64,000 bases of DNA, from positions 558,001-622,000 of the forward strand of contig JASBNA010000013.1 in NCBI GenBank assembly GCA_038087015.1, given 5' to 3'. Source of the stretch: Cerrena zonata. Lineage: Eukaryota > Basidiomycota > Agaricomycetes > Polyporales > Cerrenaceae. The notes under the pieces are model-generated. The model saw only the letters and a list, made by a program, of their open reading frames with translations. It did no database searches and was not told where the DNA came from. The translations under genes and the position numbers were made by a program. This document shows, one piece after another, positions 20,550 through 28,798 of the stretch (position 1 is the stretch's first letter; every line of letters begins with the position of its first letter).

Positions 20550-23500
20550 ATGTTATCTTTTAAAGGATGGCAGAGAGGGCCACCAACAAGCAAACATTTT
20601 TTGCTTTTAATTACGAGATCGTTCCAAGTCTCTAGTTCGGCTTACCGTGCACCAAACAAAAAACGGAGGAATCTTATTAAAGAAGATGTATTGAAGAAAG
20701 AGAAGTTCTTGAAGCATTACAATAAACTCAAGGATCACGAGGATGAGGGTGAGACTTTTTATGATCCTGGAAATACCTCACTCGACTTGAGCTTGCCCAA
20801 TGATGTCTTATTGAAAAAAATCGTTGGAGAAGCAAGAAGCCGAATGGATAAACGATTTTTCAAACCAAGTGATGAGTGGCTTCGGGAGTATATTGAGCTA
20901 GCCTTGGATCGATATGGAAAAGATGTTAAAGCGTTAACAACGGAATTCTCAAACAGTATAGAAAATTCTACGATGTCTTTGACCAAACTAAATGATAGTA
21001 TTGGATTAGGTGACATTGTTACCTTAGAAAATGAAGTTTCGAGAGTATATCTAATAGTTGCTATTCCCGAGAACTTAGAAGATGATTCCTTTACGTTCAT
21101 TAATAACGAGGGGGAAATATTGTATGGCCCAAAGTCATTAATCAAAGTCAGAATACCAAGTGTTATACCCGAAGACTTGACCGAGGTTATAAGAGTTTTG
21201 GTTCAGAAAGAGACCAAACATTTAGATACTGCACCTATAGGAGTACCTGACTCAGGATTCACTAGATCTCGAGAAGCATTACCAGAAGAACTTAGAAAAT
21301 CGTATACCCCAGGATCTGAGCAAGAATCTTCGCATGTTTCGTCAGCAGAAGGAGGATCCGATTTTTTGGTGTCATCAGCGTCAGCCCAACTTTTAAAGAA
21401 TTCTGATGTTAATACATATATTGTGAGCTTAAAGGCTAGGGAGTTAATTTCTGGCCCGTTATCAAATCTCTCTATTACCACATTTAATGAGTTACCTTTA
21501 ATATTATCAAAATTGGAAATACTACATAAAGTTTTGCAATATAATGAAGATGGCGATTTATTAGATTCACCAAGAACATTTTCAATATTTCAAATATTGA
21601 ACTACCTAGATCAAGTACCATCAGTCAACTTGAATAATGAATCCACTAAAAATAGACTGAATTTTTATAAGTCTTTACAAAAGAACTTCTCGAACCTGTT
21701 CAAGACACAATTCCATAAGACTGCATCATTAGGTAAACCATTTCCAAAAATGGAAGAAATCCAAGGAGAAAATGCCTATAAGAACTCTACATTTTTTGCA
21801 TTAATATTAGCATTGAAATATCAAGGAAGACAATGGAAATTACTCCAGCAAAACTCAACTAAAGTTCCAACCGGAGTAGTATTGTTACCAATGAGCAATG
21901 TTAAAATCTTAGAAAGAACCATACACTTTCTTAATTTCTACGGAGGCAGGGATATTTTCACTAAATATGTTATTAAGAAATTAAAGGGAGAAAGAAATGT
22001 AACTCTCCCGAAATATTATGATTCAATTATAAGATTATTCAAGGATTATATTTCAGACAACTTTTCAAATGATCCAGTTTCTGAATCAGCTATTGTTAAT
22101 TTAATCAGATCAATAGATGAAGAGCTAATTAAGGAAGGGTTTCAAAAAAACAATGAGATATCAAGATCTTACGAATACAGTAAAACCAGAGCATTTGAGA
22201 TATTGCAGATGATGGAACTGGTGTTTAAAAAAGAGTCATTTGGATGGGAGAACCCAACCAATTGGTCATATGCATTACAACTACCCCATAATAATACTTC
22301 ATTACTGAGTGATTATGGATTAGACTACTATAACATATTAGATTCTTATTTTAAAAATGGTGAAAATTTGTATAAACAGTTACAGTCTGGTACTCAGGAT
22401 TTGAGAGATCAAAAAATTCCGCAATTGAATGAATATAGCAATGACTTGAGCAGTGACATTGAAATTGATGATAGATTTATGCAAGACTTCTATAAGGAAG
22501 ATCCTTTTAAATCGATAAGATCTGATTTTGGTGATATACCAGTTTACTGTATTGATTCCGAGACTGCTCACGAGATTGATGATGGGATATCAATACACGA
22601 ACAATATGATAAATACGTTGTTACAATACATGTTGCTAATCCAACGTCATATATCAAGCCATTTTCGAATTTGAGTAAAATAGCGTTTAGCAAAGGATCC
22701 ACGACGTATTTACCAGAAGGACCATCGATGATGTTTCCCAAAATAATTAGTGAAATGGTTGGGCTAGGCCAATTCAAAGAAGGATCAAGAACATTTGCGG
22801 TTCAGTATAAACTTGACAAGAAATTATTTGATGAATATATCAAAAATTATAACCAGGATGAAACCTTTAAACCCAATAAAGAATTTAGTCAACGAGTTTT
22901 AAAGCAGATTGAAGACTCTAGTGATATAAGATTATATCAAGTGAAGAACTTTCCCCCAAATTATACTTACACTAAAGTAAATGAGATTTTGAACGATTTT
23001 GAGAATATTCGTAATTTTAAAGACGGGAAAGTTAGTGATCAACACGTTGATAACTTATTCAAATTGCATCGGTTATCGAATATAATTCGCGATATACGAA
23101 TTAGTATTGGGGGTGGAATTGACATCAATTCATCGAATTCGAGTGTTGGAGTTGAATTCACGGAAGAAGGAGGAGAAAAATTCATCAATAATGGAGATGA
23201 GTACATAATCAAAGTACCTTGGAAGGATGGGAAGAGTCCAGTGATCAAGATTAATAGTAATGAGAGTCAAAGTAATGAGAGTAAATCTCAAAGTTTAGTG
23301 TCCCAATTAATGATTAGTGGGAATTATAGTTCATCAGTTTATGCTAAAAAACACGAGATTGCCATTATTCATCGGGGCCAAGAGATCAAGGTTGACGATA
23401 AAGTATTACTGCTGATCAATAAGATGGTGAGTGAGAAATATTCGTTAGGACAAGGATTCAATTTGAAAGAAATATCACAAATATTACAAATACTAAATAA

Positions 23501-24020
23501 TGCAACTTTTCAAATTGATGCAAAAAGCCATAATTCAATTGGACTTACGAGTTATTCAACGATAACTTCACCATTACGAAGATTTGTTGATATGATCAAC
23601 CATTGGAGATTAGAACAAGGATTAATGAAAACGAGCCAACCACAAGAAATTAAAGAATACCATTTGAAATTCATTGGCAATCATTTACAAATGAGAGAAA
23701 TAATTAATAAGAAATTCGAAAAATTTCTGGATAAATTTTGGCAATCGATATTCTTACAAGAATATTTCAAATTAGGACAAGTGAGTAAACCGATTAGGTT
23801 TAAGATTTTGATAAAGAGTAATCCTAATTTTGGAGACGTAAGGGTTGAAATTTTGAAATTTGAGTCTTTAAGAGCTAAATTTGAAAGCAGCCCAAGTTTA
23901 ATTAAAGATTACCAATTGGGCAAGATTAAAGTTGGTTCCATCATTGAACATGAATTAGAAATCAGCAAGCTTGATTTCATTGAAGATGAATTAGTCTTGA
24001 AATATGAACCTTGTAAATAA
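20550..24020 (+). CDS. DSS1: DSS1/MSU1, mitochondrial degradosome 3'-5' exoribonuclease (RNB domain)
   Basis: A 1156-residue RNase II-family protein. The basic N-terminus (MLSFKGWQRGPPTSKHFLLL, then ITRSFQ) looks like a mitochondrial presequence. The RNB catalytic core spans ~650-1010, with the metal-binding Asp cluster in IDSETAHEIDDGISI and conserved NPTSYIKPFS, STTYLPEGPSMMFP and GLTSYSTITSPLRRFVDM motifs. A C-terminal S1-like region follows. Dss1 works with the helicase Suv3 to degrade and process mitochondrial RNA. The protein is longer than S. cerevisiae Dss1 (969), mostly in the N-terminal half. The ATG at 20550 is 208 bp after SMC2 in the same orientation. Confidence 0.92.
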   Translation: MLSFKGWQRGPPTSKHFLLLITRSFQVSSSAYRAPNKKRRNLIKEDVLKKEKFLKHYNKLKDHEDEGETFYDPGNTSLDLSLPNDVLLKKIVGEARSRMDKRFFKPSDEWLREYIELALDRYGKDVKALTTEFSNSIENSTMSLTKLNDSIGLGDIVTLENEVSRVYLIVAIPENLEDDSFTFINNEGEILYGPKSLIKVRIPSVIPEDLTEVIRVLVQKETKHLDTAPIGVPDSGFTRSREALPEELRKSYTPGSEQESSHVSSAEGGSDFLVSSASAQLLKNSDVNTYIVSLKARELISGPLSNLSITTFNELPLILSKLEILHKVLQYNEDGDLLDSPRTFSIFQILNYLDQVPSVNLNNESTKNRLNFYKSLQKNFSNLFKTQFHKTASLGKPFPKMEEIQGENAYKNSTFFALILALKYQGRQWKLLQQNSTKVPTGVVLLPMSNVKILERTIHFLNFYGGRDIFTKYVIKKLKGERNVTLPKYYDSIIRLFKDYISDNFSNDPVSESAIVNLIRSIDEELIKEGFQKNNEISRSYEYSKTRAFEILQMMELVFKKESFGWENPTNWSYALQLPHNNTSLLSDYGLDYYNILDSYFKNGENLYKQLQSGTQDLRDQKIPQLNEYSNDLSSDIEIDDRFMQDFYKEDPFKSIRSDFGDIPVYCIDSETAHEIDDGISIHEQYDKYVVTIHVANPTSYIKPFSNLSKIAFSKGSTTYLPEGPSMMFPKIISEMVGLGQFKEGSRTFAVQYKLDKKLFDEYIKNYNQDETFKPNKEFSQRVLKQIEDSSDIRLYQVKNFPPNYTYTKVNEILNDFENIRNFKDGKVSDQHVDNLFKLHRLSNIIRDIRISIGGGIDINSSNSSVGVEFTEEGGEKFINNGDEYIIKVPWKDGKSPVIKINSNESQSNESKSQSLVSQLMISGNYSSSVYAKKHEIAIIHRGQEIKVDDKVLLLINKMVSEKYSLGQGFNLKEISQILQILNNATFQIDAKSHNSIGLTSYSTITSPLRRFVDMINHWRLEQGLMKTSQPQEIKEYHLKFIGNHLQMREIINKKFEKFLDKFWQSIFLQEYFKLGQVSKPIRFKILIKSNPNFGDVRVEILKFESLRAKFESSPSLIKDYQLGKIKVGSIIEHELEISKLDFIEDELVLKYEPCK

Positions 24021-24440
24021 ACACTATACATAAACCTTATACATAAAAACATACAGAAACATATACATAGAAACATATACAATTCCAAATAATAGATAAT
24101 TGCTGACATGATTTACATGACGAAAATAATTTCAGACATACAAAAAGATATGAATTCTATAAGGAATTCGTAATCGATTTCCTCATGTACCTTTGGCAAT
24201 TTCAATCTAGCATGAACATGAAACAATAGAAGATGTAAACATATGGCATTTCCAATCTGTTTATAAAAAGAAAACAAGTAAATAACACGCTTATTGCGAT
24301 CACAATTAGAGTGAAATTAGTCTCCCTAGTCTCCGGCATCAATATCGATTATTAAGTCATAATGAAACGTGATTATTGATTTGTAAGGTACCCGACTACA
24401 ACAATAAAAAAGTCCATTCGTTAATTGGATGATTTCCATG

Positions 24441-24482
24441 ACTTATTGAACCATCCCAATAACTTATTGAACCATCTCAATA
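24441..24482. repeat. 21-bp direct duplication within an imperfect inverted repeat
   Basis: Two tandem 21-bp units (24441-24461 and 24462-24482) begin ACTTATTGAACCATC and differ at one base. They are flanked by ATTTCCAT (24432-24439) and its complement ATGGAAAT (24487-24494), so the block is bounded by inverted arms. Confidence 0.8.
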
Positions 24483-25270
24483 ACTTATGGAAATGTCTAG
24501 CATCTAACTTACTAAACTTGCTAGACCCTCGTAGTCTCATATCCGAGTGAATCACTCTACACACATAAACCCTATTATGTCTGTTTACAACCCGATCTAG
24601 ACCCTAGCGAGCGTTGGGCTTCCGACTACATTTTAGGGATGAGTTCCACCTGAATAAAGATTCTGTTAGTAGCCTTTATTAGGGTTTAGTAAGTTTACAT
24701 ACACCGCGATCATAATTTCAATACTCTTCATTTTCACTAATTTACGTCTTTCCGACCTGCTGGGTCCCCCTTCATTTCAATTATTTATAGAATACTTCCA
24801 CTCTTGTGGTCGGCATATCGTCATGCCCCCCAATGAGCACCCAAAACCCCGTAACTCTCCCCCAATATCTAGAGGTAACCCAAAAAAACTTTGATAACAG
24901 AAGGCGTGGACAAGGGGGCTGATTACACGTCCTAATAGCAGGTATTACATCAGTTGTATATAAACAAAAAGAGCGACTTTCTTTTTATGTTCTGTAATTT
25001 CTCTTTTCAAAACACAATAGTTATTGTATTTGTGATTTAAACCTTAGGCGACTCTAAACAATTGAATAGATTCTATAGTTGTTCGGTACCGTTGATTAGT
25101 ACAATAAGAATTTCATCTTATTTGTATAAGACCGAAGCACTATTATTTGCACAAACCATGAGCCATCACCTCGTTGTACGAGCAGGTAATTCATCAGATG
25201 AGGATCAACTAGTTTTAGAACCCCAATAACACCATGGTATTGCAATTCTGCTGGCTCTGATGCATAGCAA

Positions 25271-25294
25271 CGGTGCTGGCGTGGACCAGCACCG
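25271..25294. repeat. Perfect inverted repeat in the GC-rich island
   Basis: Arms CGGTGCTGG (25271-25279) and CCAGCACCG (25286-25294) are separated by 6 bp. The outer CGG and CCG triplets give an inverted pair, which could be a zinc-cluster factor site or a hairpin in RNA. Confidence 0.75.
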
Positions 25295-25582
25295 CGATGG
25301 CAAGCCAGGACAGGGGGTGCGATCGGACGATCCTTGGAGGGCGGCCGCAGATTGTGTACAGGATATATGCATGCATCCCGAGCGGTAGCAAAAAATAGCA
25401 CAGAAAATACTCCCGGTATCTGCTGCAGCGCACAAAAAATAATTCCGAAAAAGAAATGGCAACTGCAAAAAACGAAAATATATGCGACGTAAAAAATTTG
25501 AACAACTCCTTCTACTGCCAAATGGAATAGTGACTAATTAATGGTTATTCATGCTTAATTGCTAGCACCTTAGTTCAAACAT

Positions 25583-25590
25583 TATATAAG
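25583..25590 (+). promoter_or_regulatory. TATA box of the YWP1-like gene
   Basis: TATATAAG lies ~90 bp upstream of the ATG at 25675 and is followed by a CT-rich leader, as in strongly expressed yeast genes. Confidence 0.6.
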
Positions 25591-25674
25591 CCTGGGATTC
25601 TCCCTACCCTTTGGTTCGTATTTTATTTTTTGTTTTTTCTCTACCAACCCTTATCCTCTCGCTCATATTTTACA

Positions 25675-27246
25675 ATGGTTAGATTATCTACTGTTGCCTC
25701 TGGTGCTTTATTGGCCTCCGCTGCCGCTGCCCAAGACGTTGCTTGTCTTGTCAATGGTGACAACGTTGCTGTTGTTCCTTTAGACACTGGTGTCTGTTCC
25801 TTCCCAGTTCCAGCTAACTTACCAACCTCTTTTGACTTCAAGTCTACCGATGATTACGATGTTGAATTCTACTATTCTGTTGCCCAAAACAGCAAATACT
25901 TTACCGATATTGTTAACGCCGGTCGTGTTATCGAAATCCCAGCCCGTGCTTTATACGGTTCCGCTGGTGCTCCATTATACCAAGTTCACTTACAAGAATC
26001 TCCAGCTTCTAACTCTACCGCTGCTATCAGAAAGAGATTATTGGGTCAAACCCAATTGGTTGCTAGAGACGAAGCCTCTGACTTTGCTGAATCCGCTAAG
26101 TCTCAAGATGGTACCTTAGTTGGTTCCAGCACTTTCCAAGTTGTTGATCTTTCTTCTGCTCCATCTGGTGCTGCTTCTTCCGGTGCCGCTTCCGCTACCG
26201 CTCCTGTTTCTTCTGGTGTTGAAACCGTCCCAGGTACCACCGATGCTCCAGCCTCTACCGTCACCAATGAAGCTACCACCATCATCACCATTACTTCTTG
26301 TTCTGATGATAAATGTTCTAAAACCACCGTCCCAGCTACTTTAGGTGAAACTACCGTCACTGCTAATGATGAAGTCACCTCTTACACTACCTGGTGTCCA
26401 GTTACCGATGCTGACTCTACTTCTACCGTTAAAGATATCCAAACTACCGTTGTTACCATTACTTCTTGTTCTGACAACAAATGTTCTGAATCTCCAGTCA
26501 CCACCGGTGTCACCACCGTTACTCAAGACAACACCGTTTACACTACTTACTGTCCATTAACTGGTGCTAAGACTGAAACTGCTGCCACCGCCGGTACTAC
26601 CACCCCAGCTACTAAAGACGCTACTGCTACCTCTGTTGAAACCTCTTTCGTCACCATTACCTCTTGTTCTGACAACAAATGTAACCCATCTGTTGTTCCA
26701 GCCACTCAAGGTGAATCTACCGTCACTGTTAACGGTGTTCAAACCGTCACCACCACTTGGTGTCCAGTTACCAACTCTAAAGGTGAAACCGCTACTGCTC
26801 ACCCAACCACCATCAGATCTACTTCTACTGGTGCTGAAGGTACTACCGTTGTTGAAAAAACCACTTACGCTAACACTGAAGCTACCCCAGCCACTCAAGG
26901 TACTAAAGGTACTGAAGCTGCTACCCCAGCCACTCAAGGTACTAAAGGTACTGAAGCTGCTACCCCAGCTACTCAAGGTACTAAAGGTACTGAAGCTGCT
27001 ACCCCAGCCACTCAAGGTACTAAAGGTACTGAAGCTGCTACTCCAGCTACCCAAGGTACTAAAGGTACCGAAGCTGCAACCCAAGGTACTAACGGTCCAA
27101 CTGTTGCTGCTCAATCCACCTTATCTAGCTCCACTGCTGCTGGTACTCAAGGTTCAAGTGCTGCTGTTTCTACTTACGAAGCTTCCGCTAACAAATTAGC
27201 TGGTTCTTTAGCTTTGATTGCTTTACCATTAGCTTACTTATTGTAA
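25675..27246 (+). CDS. YWP1: YWP1-like GPI-anchored cell wall mannoprotein
   Basis: A 523-residue protein. It has a signal peptide (MVRLSTVASGALLASAAAA) and an N-terminal domain strikingly like Candida albicans Ywp1 (QDVACLVNGDNVAVVPLDTG, FPVPANL, VEFYYSVAQN, NAGRVIEIPARALYG, STAAIRKRLLGQ). The basic RKR near residue 122 is a plausible Kex2 cleavage site releasing a propeptide, as reported for Ywp1. Three ~75-residue modules carry ITSCSDxKC plus a later WCP/YCP Cys. Five exact 13-residue Thr/Gly-rich repeats follow, and then a C-terminal hydrophobic GPI signal (LAGSLALIALPLAYLL). Ywp1 is an abundant anti-adhesive yeast-phase wall protein in C. albicans. Codon use is strongly biased (GCT, ACC, TCT, CCA), implying high expression. 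The upstream TTG at 25630 is not the start. Confidence 0.88.
   Translation: MVRLSTVASGALLASAAAAQDVACLVNGDNVAVVPLDTGVCSFPVPANLPTSFDFKSTDDYDVEFYYSVAQNSKYFTDIVNAGRVIEIPARALYGSAGAPLYQVHLQESPASNSTAAIRKRLLGQTQLVARDEASDFAESAKSQDGTLVGSSTFQVVDLSSAPSGAASSGAASATAPVSSGVETVPGTTDAPASTVTNEATTIITITSCSDDKCSKTTVPATLGETTVTANDEVTSYTTWCPVTDADSTSTVKDIQTTVVTITSCSDNKCSESPVTTGVTTVTQDNTVYTTYCPLTGAKTETAATAGTTTPATKDATATSVETSFVTITSCSDNKCNPSVVPATQGESTVTVNGVQTVTTTWCPVTNSKGETATAHPTTIRSTSTGAEGTTVVEKTTYANTEATPATQGTKGTEAATPATQGTKGTEAATPATQGTKGTEAATPATQGTKGTEAATPATQGTKGTEAATQGTNGPTVAAQSTLSSSTAAGTQGSSAAVSTYEASANKLAGSLALIALPLAYLL
26881..27075 (+). repeat. 39-bp tandem repeat (5 units) within the YWP1-like gene
   Basis: Five in-frame 39-bp units encode ATPATQGTKGTEA. 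The units differ only at synonymous third positions, so copy number probably changed recently or is under protein-level constraint. Confidence 0.95.
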
Positions 27247-28798
27247 GTTGGTTAACGCTCATGCATCCCATTTCTGTTTCATTTAATTCAAAGACATTTT
27301 TGAATTCATTTGATTTTAAAAAAATCCGTTTTTTTACTTACTTTGATAATATCATTTTTTGCATATAATCAAAATCTCAATTGTATTTTTATACCTACTC
27401 TTTTTTTCCAAGTTTTCTTTCAAAAAATAAGTTTGTGTTTTTCGGTTTAATCCAAGTTGAATATTGTATAATCTTTCAAACGTTTTTCATTTCTATCTTC
27501 TAATGGTTGTTTTTTCTCGGTTCCAAGTTTCGACAAACTATTAATAACTACTATTTTTCTTACGGTTTTTATATTAATTACTTCTCTCAGTCTTAATTTC
27601 ACGGTTTTCTTCAGCTTTTATACCCGTAGCCTGCCACCTTGAGCCCACACTTGAACTCTATTCCTCTATTTTTCAGACAACGATTGAACAAATTATAAAT
27701 AAAAGGCTTTTTTTGCAGTTGCACAAAAAAAATGATTTCGCGACTGAGGAAACCGTGATGTTTCAGGGCTCGAGAAGGTCATAACTGAAGACTAGTTAAC
27801 CAATTACTATTCATTCTCCTGCTTCTGTGCCTGTAACTGCCTGTGCAACCATGTTCCGCTCATGGAATGAGCTTCTCCCCTTTAGGTTAAAGGGTATGCT
27901 TGTCATCCCTCGAGATCTCTTGTTGAAGTAATCAATCAAATTTTTCAGTTTGTTTTCGCAACTTCGTCTAATTGTAACATCCAAATATTGAAAATGCCTT
28001 AAAGTACTTCAAAAAAAAAAAACTTTGTGAGTTGAGGTGTTTCACGTCAAACATGTTAGGGATGAATGGACCAAAGTCGGTTAGTTTTTTTAGTGTTCTT
28101 AGTCGTGTTGCTATTGTCCAATCGTGTACTCTCTTATTGTTTAATGCTCAAATTGGTAATCTAAGTGAAGTCTTTGAAGATGGTTGCAAGAGTCGCTGTC
28201 AAGACCATTAGTTTGGAAGAGGCTGGAAGAGCTTGGAAGGGCCATCATTAAGGTTTGAGGTCGAGAGCTGCGTGGTTGGGTTGGTCAAATGTTTGTAATT
28301 GTCAAATGGAAAAGCTTTCTATTGGCAGCACCATGCTTTTGTATTTGAGAAAACCACTGACTGAGTGATAGCCCGATTAATGGTTAACGAATCGATGCCA
28401 TTGTTTTAGAAGTTTGTGATACTCTTCGAGTTGACGAGGTAGCCTAATATCCATACAAACACCAAAATATAGTGAGGCAGGGTTATGTTCCATGTCTGGT
28501 AACGTTATGAATGTTGATTCAAAAGTTTATAGTTAAATGAATTCACTATTACAATTAATGGCAAAAAACATAATCATTTGGCAACTTCTGTTTACTAAAC
28601 TTTGTCGATGATTCCGATATTCCTCTTGTTCCCTTGCTCAACAATTTGAAAATGTTTGGTATATATATCCAATTATAAATCCTACTTTTGGAAACTTCTT
28701 ATCTTTTGGTTTTTCTTCCTTAGTCTGCAACTCTAAGTCTAACTCTTTATACATTCGCTAATTTTTTTTATTTCCCAACTACTTACTTTCTTTCAAAA
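27247..28798. promoter_or_regulatory. 1.55-kb intergenic region between the two wall-protein genes
   Basis: The first ~450 bp are T-rich 3' flank with many T runs. The remainder is the upstream region of the second wall-protein gene. I see no credible open frame or repeat, only scattered poly-T and poly-A tracts and a TATA box at 28660. Its size is typical of heavily regulated wall genes. Confidence 0.5.
28660..28668 (+). promoter_or_regulatory. TATA box of the second wall-protein gene
   Basis: TATATATAT-type box ~135 bp before the ATG at 28799, followed by a CT-rich leader. Confidence 0.55.

Larger units (their letters stand above)
24021..25674. promoter_or_regulatory. 1.65-kb intergenic region upstream of the YWP1-like gene
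   Basis: The region contains a 21-bp direct duplication (24441-24482) inside an imperfect inverted repeat, other small direct and inverted repeats between 24500 and 24700, and a GC-rich island at about 25240-25400 within AT-rich DNA. The island includes a perfect 9-bp-arm inverted repeat (25271-25294). A TATA box is at 25583. The only sizeable open frames (25096-25521 on the minus strand and overlapping ones) have no recognisable protein character. The TATA-containing stretch at about 24930-25090 looks somewhat like a retroelement LTR but I could not define its ends. Confidence 0.6.

Noticed and set aside
24930..25090. Possible solo LTR (TATATAAACAAAAAG followed by an A/T-rich U5-like stretch)
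   Set aside because: I could not find TG...CA termini with a target-site duplication or a second copy in the window, so no mobile element is called.
25096..25521. A 141-codon minus-strand frame (with overlapping 87- and 96-codon frames) in the GC-rich island
   Set aside because: Cys-rich random-looking sequence over the YWP1 promoter, with no conserved motif, repeat or start context. Treated as non-coding.
26557..27199. 185-codon minus-strand and 211-codon plus-strand frames inside the YWP1-like gene
   Set aside because: Same reason: repeat-driven shadows of a real, codon-biased gene.
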